From Schistosoma mansoni (taxonomy: Eukaryota; Platyhelminthes; Trematoda; Strigeidida; Schistosomatidae): a stretch of DNA of 64,000 nt. Both the position numbers and the translations under genes were made by a program. Under the pieces are notes generated by a model that saw only the letters and a list, made by a program, of their open reading frames with translations, searched no databases and was not told where the DNA came from. Positions within the stretch are counted from its first letter, which is position 1, and the number at the start of each line of letters is the position of its first letter. The stretch covers positions 15,364,434 through 15,428,433 of the forward strand of contig NC_031502.1 of NCBI RefSeq assembly GCF_000237925.1. The letters run 5' to 3'. Of the stretch, positions 11,601-23,042 are shown in pieces.

Positions 11601-13860
11601 ATGGCCGATAAGAGTAGAGGATATTTTTAGGTTACTAGTTCTCGATCATAGGTGTCTTCGAAGCCTTGCTCGTATATCCTGGGACCACCGAGTAAGTAAT
11701 GCAGTTGTTAAGAAACGGGTACTAGGTAAGGATGGCAAATCGACTGATGAAGTAGTGAAACTTCATCGGTTGAGATGGCTGGGACGTGTTACGTATGCCC
11801 AACCACCGACTGCCCTGACGTGTGATGTTTTATTTTGTAGTAGGTTGGAAGAAAGCTATGAGCGGCCAGATCAAAACGTGGCACAAATCCACGAAGGCAC
11901 TGACAAGTGGACTGAGCTATGTTGGTAGGTGTAGACTTCCTGTTTGGGATGCGCGAGACGATAGCAACCGATGGTTAGAGACCTTGGATAACATGGCTCA
12001 AAATCGTTTGCAATGACGCAGGTGCATCCACTCATTGTGTTCTCCCAAATTCCAATCTTCTGAATTCTTCATGTCTCTTTTTTTCTCTTTCCAAATTTAT
12101 TTCACTGGATTATACTCCTTGAATAACATCATCAAACCCTCATCTTTCGGATTACTGCTTATACTCTTACTACCTCTAAAACTATGGGACTTGAATTGAC
12201 AATTGTATCTCTGTGGTAATGTGGTATGGCAACTCGAACTGATGTACGCACGTACGAAGTTCCACGTTGTGACTGACTGACAACCCGAAGCAACAAATAA
12301 TCGGCATTGGATCACACCGCTCATGAGTCTTATACCACAAATAATAAAAGTCAAATGGGCAATTCCGGGCAATCATGTAAAGAAATTACTAAGGCAGTCC
12401 ATCGTAAGGAACCAGGACGAATCATCTTTCACGTGTCACGAGGCTCATTAGCAACACTTTATGGTCTCGCAAGTGTATGTATAGTATTGGTTGAAAAGGC
12501 AGAAGTGGGAGTCCAGGACCGGGTTTCAGTTGGTAGTCGTTTGTGCACTACTCTATTAGACAGAACAACAAGAAGTCGAAAGGATAGGAATACACTCTTT
12601 TGCCTCTTAGCGATTTTTACAAACAACTTCACTGACTACATCCTCAATGAAGAAAAGATCAAGTTTTTTCTGGCTTTTTTTGAAAAACTAAATCCTCAAG
12701 TGAGATTGTAGCAAGTGATTATATCGTTTAAGTAGACAGGCTAAGACCCAACAAAGGGACATCCCAAAAATTTGGATGTTAGTTAGACTATCGGGTAAGG
12801 AGACGCGACTGTGGTCCACTTTTAAAACATGTGACTGAGACGATGAACATAACACTGTGAGAAACAATTTAACTGGGATTCGGACAGGCAGACATCATTA
12901 ACATAGTCCTGGCACAGATGTGGGTTGGCTCAAGCTGCCATAACTCTTGAAGAAGTTAGCTCGATGCGTATTAGTACCAGCTCCATCCTGCAATATTACA
13001 CTTTGGCTGTGATAAGGAACAGAATACACATAAATTTGAGTCATAATCCCCCACAATCTTCTGCACCTTTCTTCTGAACTCATACTTTCAAATGGGAGGT
13101 AACTAATCCTTACAGAACAAGTTAAGATCATGGAAAAATTCCGAAGCCTATATTAGGATTGGTCCAACCATTTTTGTTATTTTTTTAATGATAGTTGGGT
13201 ATCTGGATTCCATTTATTCGGTAGATTAATGTATTTGGCTTTTAAGAAGTATGTGCTAGGTGACGATATAGCCCAGCTGCCTAAACAGAAGTGGAATGGT
13301 TAGTACCTGCAACATAAACAGTAAACCATGGACCCGAAATTAGGTATCTGTGACTATCTGATATACAAATGAATTGTGTAATACTGTGTTTGTAGGTCAA
13401 GAGAAAAAAGCGAGTGAAGATGCTTCCTTTAGGGACAACTTTACAGATAGTGAGTAAAAAATCTGTACTACTATAGAAACATATTAGATGATTACTTCAC
13501 TCGTGAAAATGAACAAGAATAGAGAACTGTTTATTCAAGTAAACGTACTTCGTTAAGCAGAGGTTCAGCCGGTGGTTCAAGGCGTAATTCTTCTGTTTTG
13601 TACTCATTGTTAACATAATAACCAACACGTATAAATTCTTTATCTCTGTACAAAGCTTGTATAAGCACAACTGTTACGCCAACAATATCTTCATTAGGAA
13701 TTATTTTTGGATCAGGAGCATTAGCCTCAAAAGAAAATTGATGACGACCAACTGGAATTGGACCAACTAAGATGGAATCCAATGTCTGGTCTAAAGATGG
13801 GTTGTATGCGCTGCTAACGTACACTAACTTCCATTCTAGATCTAAATCCATCAAAAAACA
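5383..13860 (-). CDS. ASF1: Histone chaperone ASF1 (3' two coding exons; first exon not found)
   Basis: ASF1 binds the histone H3-H4 dimer and hands it to CAF-1 or HIRA during replication-coupled and replication-independent nucleosome assembly in the nucleus. Two coding exons are visible: 13549-13860 and 5383-5691, joined in phase 0 by a GTACGT donor and a TTTCCAG acceptor. Together they give 206 residues covering the ASF1 fold from the DLEWKLVYV strand to the end. Family signatures include [34 protein letters not shown] (with the valine that contacts H3 in the human protein) and [12 protein letters not shown]. The C-terminal tail is acidic (Glu, Asp, Gln and Asn rich), as in yeast and other ASF1 proteins. 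The N-terminal ~30 residues (the conserved VLDNP-FxNPF-FEITFE strand region) must be on an upstream exon. The 7.9-kb intron carries an RTE insertion. Confidence 0.93.
5692..8964 (-). other. ASF1 intron, part between last exon and the RTE insertion
   Basis: AT-rich with stops in all frames; no exon recognised. The short ORFs at 7206-7478 and 7588-7818 show no family features. Confidence 0.6.
8965..12281 (+). mobile_element. RTE-type non-LTR retrotransposon, copy 2, endonuclease deleted (inside ASF1 intron, antisense to it)
   Basis: Same family as copy 1. The 5' leader (CTGCTACCTTGACGTGGTGG at about 8972) is kept, followed by [20 protein letters not shown] at about 9660. Near 9737 the sequence jumps from the endonuclease start to the region equivalent to position 742 of copy 1, removing roughly 590 bases of endonuclease. 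Recognisable downstream pieces: 10013-10492 (linker), 10622-10882 ([24 protein letters not shown]), 11041-11376 ([33 protein letters not shown]), 11386-11928 (thumb and [10 protein letters not shown]). Several stops and frameshifts separate these. The 3' end is a short TGAC repeat at 12269-12281. Confidence 0.83.
12376..12830 (+). pseudogene. Endonuclease-domain relic of a diverged RTE element
   Basis: The ORF running to 12711 contains [41 protein letters not shown] and [20 protein letters not shown]. These align with copy 1's RVLAGVGIALSTRAEQTLLEW, VNSRLCAVRLKGSVRTRKDRD and VSAYAPTDCSHDEVKDD. After the stop at 12711, similarity continues ([20 protein letters not shown], matching the usual GRLSP and DxRRTDNG region). 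The copy is diverged and lies just 3' of copy 2's tail, but belongs to a different lineage, probably that of the relic at 3304-4475. Confidence 0.6.
12831..13548 (-). other. ASF1 intron, part adjacent to the core exon
   Basis: AT-rich intronic sequence ending at the GTACGT donor (13543-13548 on the plus strand as ACGTAC). No further exon or element recognised. Confidence 0.55.
13549..13860 (-). CDS. ASF1: ASF1 core exon
   Basis: 104 codons in one open frame, [15 protein letters not shown]... to ...[10 protein letters not shown]. It holds the H3-H4 binding face: [46 protein letters not shown]. The acceptor is inferred at TTAG just before TGT TTT TTG; a TAG stop lies in frame directly upstream, so the exon cannot extend further. 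Human ASF1 has FECIEDLSEDLEW at this join, so a preceding exon should end in ...FE in phase 0. Confidence 0.92.
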
Positions 13861-16800
13861 CTAACTGTAATATGAATTATTGTGGAAGTATTTTATTTTT
13901 CAGACAAAACCAATTACCAAAGATCACATTTAAAAGTGGAATACTGATTTGCGCAAACCTGGAGAATGGAATGTATATTAAATCAGCATCTGAACCCCAT
14001 GAAGTGTAGCTTATTAGTTCAAGCAGGTGACAAGTGGAGTAATGGTCCAAAAACTGCCTTACTAATCAAGGTTGGGGGGTCAGGTGTAAACAGAACCAAG
14101 ATAACAGATGCGCCAACCCAAGACATTCACCTCTCCTGAGTACTTTAGATTTCAATTGCTTGTTGAAATCAGTACATACTCACTTTAACCTGACATAAAC
14201 TACACTTGTAAATTAATCTGGTCAATAGTAGCTATAAATGAGTATTCACACAGAATATCCTACTTATTCGATGAAGTTCTTACTGTCTACTATCTGATTA
14301 AGTTCTGTATGATTTATCAACAGTTATGTTGACCTATTATAGTTCGACTTTCCATAGTTTATATTCTACTGCAAATCCTTAGGTAAGATGTGGATATGAT
14401 ATTATGTATTGCTTCAGAGGACTAGTTGCGTCACAGGTGCATAACATAGACCGCATACGATCAAATTATGTTGGATGCAAGTCATTATTAGGAAGACCTC
14501 ACGTATAGTAACAGGTTTATTATTACAACGGGGTTTACAGATACCATCAACGTCAGAGGGAATGGTAGTTTGGAAAACCAGTAACACTTACTGTTCTGTG
14601 TTGAGCGATACTTACGAAAGTTTCAAAAACATCTGGATACACAAACTTAATCTGATTGTTGTCATACAAAGCGTCCTACGTTTATCCACAAACCAGACCT
14701 AGCGACTGAAGTGATACAAAAGCGACCTTTCTGGGAACTATAATGCCTAGATGGCAGAAATAATTCCTTAATTTCCATTTGATTAGCTGCATTACTTGCT
14801 CACATAAGATCGAGATAATCACTTATAGGATTTAATTTATACACGGCCTTTTATATGGTGCGGGAAGCAGTTATTACTACTAACTGGTAACAGCTCGAAT
14901 AGAAGATTACAGAGACGCATAACAGCTGGCCGTTTGCTTTAATCGTCGTAACTTGTCCTTTTAGTATTTCATTATGATCTGTTACTCTAGATGAAGATGA
15001 ATTGAGGAATGAACCTGCCAATGCGAGAAACACAAGCTATTTCCTGAGACAATTATTTTAATGATATTTTAATGACAATGATGGTAGTGTCAACATCAGA
15101 CCTGAGTTTCGAGTACTTTTTCCGTGCACTTCTTCAAGTAGTAGGATAACTTGTAGATCTTTACAACTTACTACATCACAAAAGATCTCTAGGTGGTGAT
15201 AGAATTTCCCAGGACTGGTTTCCCATTGAACTATGAATTTGTCTTTACCTTTATAAGGAAAGCTCTACTAAACCTCCACAATTTGGTGCTACTAGTGATC
15301 ATTTAAAAAGTATATGGGCTCACCATCATCCAGAGGTTCATGACACTCGAATGTTATACGGAACTTAAATGGATCAAAAAATGAAGCAGGGTTGTCCAAA
15401 ACCTCAACATTACAAATGTTGACCTTCGCCATACAGCAATCCCCGAGTGTAGCGATAAGATTTGATTTACGTCCTGCGTAATACGTTCGAAACCCTTCAC
15501 TATCGGTTTTTTATTTCAATTATCAAACTGTCCTAATCTTAGACTCATTTTATTTCTGATTGTTATCACTCGCTCACGCTATTAGATGTAAGTGCATTCT
15601 GTGTACTTACTGAGCTTTCTGCCCAGCTTTTCTGTTGTTGTATTCTCCTCTAGATAATCTCACTGCTTCCAAAGCTCCCCAGTTTTCGCTTGATGAGCTC
15701 CTATGCTTAATGGTAGAAGGTTACCGACACCTCTCATATGAGATGAACTCAGGCAAGAGAAAGATTAGTGCATTGGTGTTGTGTACTACTGTAAATCCTT
15801 AAATATATAATTGGTTCCCTCTTTAGGGACTCCTTAAAAAGGTGGCTTGGACTTAGACGACAACAAGTCCCAAGACTTATGAGGGCGGTGTGCCTAAAGT
15901 CCAGTTCTCTATATTGCACCTCGGATTTCCGGTATCGCCCATAGCCTCCTGCTCGAATTGAACCAGAAACTCTAGAGGATACCCAGGAGTGCTTAGGACT
16001 CTGTAAGTCATAAGAATGCATTCACGAGTTGCCTATTTTCTCTAAAGGGCAGAAATCTGGGAATTTGTTGCTTGAACTCAGTGCCGTGGATCGGTTTCTT
16101 GGACACGTCAGGGCATTCTTATCTTTTTGAGGGACGGAACATTATGCTTTCGTGCTCTAAACGTGATTACCTAATAGTGTTCAAAGTTAGGTGAAAATTG
16201 CCACTCTTTAACCGGATAAAAATTGGTTTCAAAGCCACTATTGCCACGTTTTCTTTAAAAACTCTTTTCACAGTTAGCATATGATGAAGGCTAAAGGATA
16301 CCAAAGAACCTATGTCACTTTTTGATATGTAAAAGGTCTAGAGGAGGACAGTCGAAAGGGTATATGTGGTAATGAAGTATATCATAAACTCTCATATTCT
16401 GAAGTGCTGGATGTATGTTCATTGTTACCTGAAAAACTTCGAATTTGAGTCGGATCACTTCGAAATTCTAACCTGTCACCCTGGTTTCACACTGTACTCC
16501 AAACCTTGGCGTCAAAAACGAGCAGTAGTTGCAGATGTTCATCCATACAAATTAAAAAGAGAAAAGTTTTAGTATGAAACCATGAGGATCCTGCTAAGGC
16601 ATCCTGTAGCCTGTGAAAGTGAGGAATATGCTCTGATCATAAACAGCCCTCTATTTAGATGTGACATTATTCAGCCCATCACTGGTGAACGCCTATCAGA
16701 TTGAGCTTATTGACAAGACAAGTATGACAGAATCTATTGAAAGCTTCTGAGAATACATCTATTGTTTCCTCAAAACCAAGGGTGATAGTTCATCTATTCA

Positions 16801-18875
16801 TCACAGTCAACAGATTAGCTTTATAGTCGTTGTAAAGCAAAAAGAGTTTGATATCGCCTGTGACCCTGACAAACGTATGCGTTAGGTATGTGACCCATAC
16901 CTATCTGATTTTGTTTATCAGGATGGTAGGGCATAGCACCAGTGATATTGAACATGAAGACTGTGAGGTTACTTCTACATAGAGCTGAGTTAACGGATAT
17001 GGTTGATATTGTCTTCGTAAATGTAAAATACTGCGATGACGCGTGAGGGGTGTTGAGAGTCTATCAGATTACAGCAATACGATGCTCTGCAAGGTTTGAG
17101 GATAGTTAGAACTCTAGAAGGTTGTGGGTGGACGGATTTGTTGTTGACTCCGCATAGCCACTTTCTGTTAGTCCATTTTTGATTAGTAGTGATTGTTTTA
17201 ACGATTTTAAATCACACATAGTTAAAGAACCTACACGGTTGTGAGTTAGAATCCACTACTTTAAAATCTATCTGCCTAACTGGCCACAACTGCAGTTTGA
17301 TTGGGGCGAATGCGTTGCTCTTAGAGTACGGTGTACTGCGTATAATGTGATATCTTATGACTCACATTTCAGCCGACATCTCATTAGTTCACATATCCAT
17401 TCCCCCATAGTACGCAGATGATTACACAAATAGCTTAAACAAGCTGTTCCTGGCTTGAAGCACAATGCAACTGCCATTATGTTCTAACTTATTGAAATCC
17501 ATGTGATCACTCTTCACTTCCATTTACCTCCAATGTGAATCATCGTACAGAGGTGATGATAAAATCGAATTTACGAGATACACAAAATGCCTTGTCTCAT
17601 TTTACTGAGCTATCACCATCAGCGTTACAGGTGACTGGTTCTGTTTGATGATATTCTGCACTGTTACCGTTTAATTTCAAACGTTATCAGTGCAAAGACC
17701 TCTTAAGTCTAAGTTCTTCACTCTGCTAAAATAACTTTTATTTCTCTTTCTTCAGACGGTTGTTTGGTTTAGTCGGAAAGATTGAGACGGATGCGAGCCT
17801 CAGTTTGAATTTTGTGAAGTTGTAAAGGTCTTTTGTATGGTATCGTTGTAAAAGCTAAAAATGTTTTCAAGAGACGTGGACCACCAGCTTTCAACTTTCA
17901 TTCGCCTATGTACAGAGTATAGGAATAAGTTTAGCTTGACTGATGTTAACTCTTAATTACGAGCTTGCCAGGGATGATGACGAACAGTCGAATAAGAGAA
18001 CCATAGTTGCCTGCCTAGATGATGAAAACAATTTCCAGCGAAAGAAAAACGTAGTTATAGAGACGAGACAAGTGAAACTTCATGCAATATCAGAAAGTTA
18101 CAACAAAATATTGCCTGGTATTTAAAGTCCGCAAACAATTTTATAAAGTTCAAATGATTTTTTATCACTGAACTTCAGATTCTGCCAAATAATATTCCTG
18201 GCCAGTCTCCATTACAATTTATCTTCTGAGAGAACAGGCAATGTCTCTTCAGTAGACTGAGTAGAATACAGCCAAACAGCTGAGTTCAAAGATGCCACAG
18301 GTATTGATAGTTTGACAACAATTTTACACGTAACATCTCTCTAATCCAAGTATACCGACCCAGTCAAATCAGAAGTCAGAAATGAAGAAGCTCAAATCTA
18401 TCTATATGTTGAGAAGTGTTTGACATAAGCCGGCTAGCGGTTGCAAGGATGCGTAGCACTGGGCACTCACTCATCCACTTTGCTCATCTTACATTGTTAA
18501 TCGAAAAAGGTTTCGTTCAAAATTGCAACGCCGCTCTTTTTGTGCGATATTAACTTAACTGCCATTCTCTCTAATGCTTTTTGGTTGACGACTTCTGTAA
18601 AGTCTGTTAATGTTAATATTTTGATTTATACTTATTGTGGATACCGTATTATTTTATGAATGAAGGCAAAACTTAAGAGACAATACTTTACTGCACTGAA
18701 AAATGTTGTGAGTTACTAAGAAAGCAGTCATCAAAAATGGTCTAGCATATCTGGGATTTTCAAGGCAGTGTTTTAGTTGTTGAATGACTCAAGATAATCA
18801 TAATAAGCCTTCAACTTAGAGTTAGAAATTTTGAAACTTACAGTTATTTACTTATGCCTGTTAATGTTCTTGAAA
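13861..18875. other. Upstream of ASF1 core exon; no confident gene
   Basis: The missing first ASF1 exon should be here or further right. I looked on the minus strand for the reverse complement of a DNP...FEITFE coding stretch and did not find one. The segment 15750-16900 has short open pieces with mixed composition, suggestive of old repeats, but no family could be named. Confidence 0.4.
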
Positions 18876-19845
18876 GCATAGGCCACCGATCAGGATTCTC
18901 CAATCAACTCTGTCATAGGATATCCCTCCCAGATGTTTTCAAGTGCTACTCATTCCTTTGGTGTCTGACTCCAATCCCTGTGGAAATTTATTCTTTGGTC
19001 TGCCACGTCTCCCTTTCCCTTTGGAATTACAGGTCAGGGCTTGCTCATGATGCAGTTTGATTATTTCGTCAATGTATATTCTATCCACCTCCAGCATCCT
19101 TTATTGATTTCTTCTTCAACTGGAAGTTGCTTTTTCTCTCCCATAGTGAGTTATTGCTGATGGTATCCAACCAACAGATATTGAGTGTCTCACGCAGACA
19201 ATTCTTTATAAGTACTTGTTTACTGTGATGATGGTCGTGGTCGTTTTCTGAGTTTCAGATCCGTACAATAGAAATATCTTGACGTTCTCACTGTAGATTC
19301 TGACATTCATGTTGTCTGACAGTTGTTTGGAGTTCCATATGTTCTTCGACTGTAGGAATGTTTCCTTTGCTTTAGCAATTCATGCCTTTACATCGACGAT
19401 GCTGTCCATGTACGTAAAAATTTCCACCTCTTCCTGAGCTTCTCTATCAAGTTTGAGTTCCCTGGTGCTCACTGTATATTACACTTCGTATTACAGGATC
19501 TCGCATTTTCCCTTATATATATTGAGACCTACTGATGTCATACTGGCTGTCTTCACCTGGATTTGTTGATGTGTATGGGATAGAAGAGCTAGGTCATCTG
19601 AGAGGTCCAGATCTTCTAGCTGTATCTAAGCTATCCATGATATTCCGTGCTTCCCGTGAGATGTGTAGGTCTTCATAATCCAGTCAACTATCAGAAGAAA
19701 GAGAGAGGGATAGAGTAAGAAGCTTTGTCTGACACTGATCTCCACTTGGAATGTATCTGTCAGCTGCTCTCCATGCATGATCTTGTAGTGTTCTCCGTCA
19801 TGTGAATTCGGTATTATGTTGGAACTGATGTTCATTGGATATCTC
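18876..19845 (-). mobile_element. Antisense non-LTR reverse-transcriptase relic A
   Basis: Read on the minus strand, the segment gives HYKIMHGEQLTDTFQVEISV and LLIVDWIMKTYTSHGKHGI near 19660-19810. It continues with DDLALLSHTHQQIQ, ESFTYM, LLYGSET-like, and toward 18.9 kb TISNNSLWER and QLPVEEEIN. These belong to a second RTE-like family (VDWIMKTSTSEGKHGIQW type). It contains stops and at least one frameshift. About 870 bases are almost identical to 52016-52900. The left boundary is the 3' end of the element. Confidence 0.75.
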
Positions 19846-22800
19846 GTCTTAAACCAAATGATGTTAACAAAAAAATTCTAGTTCGCATTATTTGGCGTCA
19901 CTGCTGAATACGTTACCATTCAATTACTTAAGTCTGAACCGAACTGTTGTGAAAGTGATATTCTCGCATAGATCATTTGCTACGCATTAACTAACCTCAT
20001 GTTGGTTAGTCTTTATAAGTAATATAGAATCATCAATAAAGTTTGTTATGTAGCCACCTGGCTGAGTAAATCATCGTTTTAGTTCACCTTCCTTGTTGCT
20101 CACAAAAAGTAATCTGCAGAACTCAGTGAAAATAGTTTTTTTATTATCTAGAACTTAATAACAAAGCTCACCTTTGCTCCTGTTTCTTGAGTGATTTCGG
20201 GTCTTATTACCCTACTATATAGTAATAGGACTAACATACATTAGGACAGAACTAAATGACTACTCATCAAGTAGTATCTAGAATTATTGAGTTTCTCGTC
20301 TAAAACCGGTTGAAGTTTGCAATTATTTTACAGTCATAGTTGGAATTGTACAAACCGAAAACTAATAGTAACTACTGAACGACTGAATCACTTATTTTAT
20401 CATATTAATCACTTTTAATTATATAAGTATGGTCACTGTATGTCATGTGGTCAATGCAGATTCACCTCTCTTAGCCATTCGTTTTTGCAGATTACATAAA
20501 ATCTGTATTGAACGACTCCTGAGGAATATATAGGCCACAAAAAACAACCTAAAAAAATAAATACATTTCGTCGTTCACTTAACAGCATCTCTGTCAACCT
20601 AATGTAATAACAAGCTATTCATATTCACAGTCTAATAATAACAATCTGGAACCTTCTATTTGTGATCCTAGGAACAATTATATACGCAATCACTGTTCAA
20701 CATGTGCCATAAAAACCATTTAAATAGCACAAAATGAGTAATATGATAAATATGTCGTTCTCATTTGATATCAAATGGAATTCCTCAAGTAGCGTGTTGT
20801 AGTTCTCTGTTACTTGTAATTTGTTTGCAATTATTTCCATTTCGTTCATTAGATTGTCTCAAGAAATGAGTTGTTTATGGACTTTCACAATATGTATGAT
20901 ATTGTAAGTGAGTGCATTCTATCTACTTTTACAAATAACCAGTAAGGTGACTTAATCAAATGCTTATTGACATATTAACTACTATGTCGGTGTCACTTCC
21001 TAAAATATACGAATACACAGTAGCTGTTTACATGAAATCCTTTCATTATTCGAACCTGTCACTGAGAATCAAACAAGATTTCCTTTCAGTACTACTAGAA
21101 TTGATCTGGTGCAGCCTTGATGTTAAAATTCAAACTATTGAGTTTTACAATTCTTATATATTTGGCAAATCTAACTTATGTACCGAAGCTTGTGTAATCT
21201 CTATAAATTATCAACCGATATCATGTATAAGCCTGTACCAACTTAATTCGGAATAACAACGCTGGATAAGTGAATCAAGTTTTATTTCATTTTTGTTTAC
21301 TGAAATGAAGATAAATAGATGTAGAAACCAAAAGGAAAAGACTTGGACAATGAGGTAATCACAACTCATTTCAAAAGTAAAAAAATTGCAGTCATAAAGA
21401 AATGTTTCAGTCATTAATAAATGATGATTTTGAGGGAAATAAAATGTATGAAGTAATTTGTAGCATAGAACATGGATACAGCATAATAGTAGTCAAAGAA
21501 TACAAATAATAATGAAATTCCGATCAGAAAATATTATAGATTATACCTTCAAAGTAAATATAAAACAGACCATTCAAATAAGAATGATGTTTCTCAACAG
21601 AGTAAAGAAAAGTGGCAACAAACTTTCATATACGTCAAGTGAACTGATAGATAGACTTCAAAAACGCGTATGTATGACAATACGAGACTAAAAATGCTAC
21701 AAAGATATTTGTTGGTTTAACATTATATGGTTACTGGTTAAAACATATCACATGCTTGATTATAAGTAGCATATAAATATCATAATACTACCAAAATTAC
21801 TAGTTAAGTTTGACAAAAGCAAACAGATCAACAAACCAACTAACGAACGAATAAATGGAGCAGAAGAAACCTATATTTCACTCAGCTCATTTCAATCAAA
21901 ACAAAATAGACGTATACACAACTTTGCCTTACTTGGAGAAAATGTTACCCTATTTATTTTTTGCAGAAAGGATATAAAACAAGGCATCATTAGTAAATGT
22001 TTAGGCATTCAGCGTACTTGATTATTTCAGCAGAAATAAGAATAGAAATAGGTAGTTGTTAGAATATGAAGAGAATAAGAGATAGGAAAGTTAATTTTAT
22101 CCCACCAGGCATGTGCATGTTTTTAAATGCAAATTACTAGAATTTTAAGAGATAACGGAAGAAACTAAAATCCGTACCATCATTATCATCATCAAAAACA
22201 GAATGTAAATGTTATGTACAAAAACATAAGTAGACATACATAAGCACATACTTGTAAAGTGATATACACAAACAGTACCAGAAGTAGCAGAAAGTGGCAG
22301 CAGTAGCAATAATCAGTCACATTTCAAAATTGGAGTGCATGCACCAAACACAAAGACGTACTTAACACTAAACAAAAAGTACCTGAAATGTCTGATTTTC
22401 GTTTAGCTGGAAGTCATCAACTCTCAACAGTAAGATATGCAAGCAAACTGAATGGACAGACAAGCAACAGGTGTTGCTTTGTGCATTTCATATATTACAT
22501 TCACAAGAAATTGCCTCCGATATACTTTGATTTTTCATATGTGCCTTCCTTTCCACACATTCTAGGTATTCAGCATAACCTAATAATGTCAATCACTCAC
22601 GGTAGGTAATAAAAAATGACTCCCAATCTCAAAGGGAGAATAAATTACTGCTTTTTGTAAGCACGTCAATCTATCCTATTTATGCGTGGAATCAACTTCT
22701 TCGGACGAGAAATGCACACCAAAACTAACAGGAAATAAATAAGGGCAAATAAACACGAGCAGATGATTATAACTGCATAAAATGAGCTTTACAACTGATA

Positions 22801-22885
22801 ATCAATATTAACAGAAGTGCATTCCGCCTAATAGGGCTAGCTATATAACGAAAACGAAGAAAGGCTGATGGAAGTACATTCGATT
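19846..22885. other. Between RT relic A and the RBFOX stop; no gene
   Basis: AT-rich. The right-hand part (directly below 22886) is likely the RBFOX 3' UTR, since the gene reads leftward. The ORFs at 20960-21256 and 22388-22609 lack family features and codon-level support. Confidence 0.4.
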
Positions 22886-23042
22886 TTAATAAGGAGAGAA
22901 ACGTTGATAGCTTGAGTTAGTTCGATATATTGCAGGTGTAGTGACCACTGCATTATTTATTGCATAGCCCGCTGCAAGTCTGTTTAGATAAGGGTCCATA
23001 CTAGCTGCTGCGGCCGCTGCTGGATTTAAATCCGGTAAATAA
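22886..23042 (-). CDS. RBFOX: RBFOX last coding exon
   Basis: 51 codons plus TAA (22886-22888). It encodes [20 protein letters not shown], then a short stretch and the C-terminal [13 protein letters not shown]. The acceptor is TTTCAG; the first base completes a split Ser codon with the preceding exon's TC, so the phase agrees. The closing F/Y-rich motif is the RBFOX nuclear-localisation and activity tail. Confidence 0.88.

Noticed and set aside
15749-16021. 90-codon minus-strand ORF, possibly part of a repeat
   Set aside because: No recognisable domain and non-ATG context; composition hints at repeat origin but I cannot name it.
20960-21256. 98-codon plus-strand ORF
   Set aside because: ATG-initiated but with no motif, AT-biased composition and no neighbouring exon signals; also near the likely RBFOX 3' UTR.
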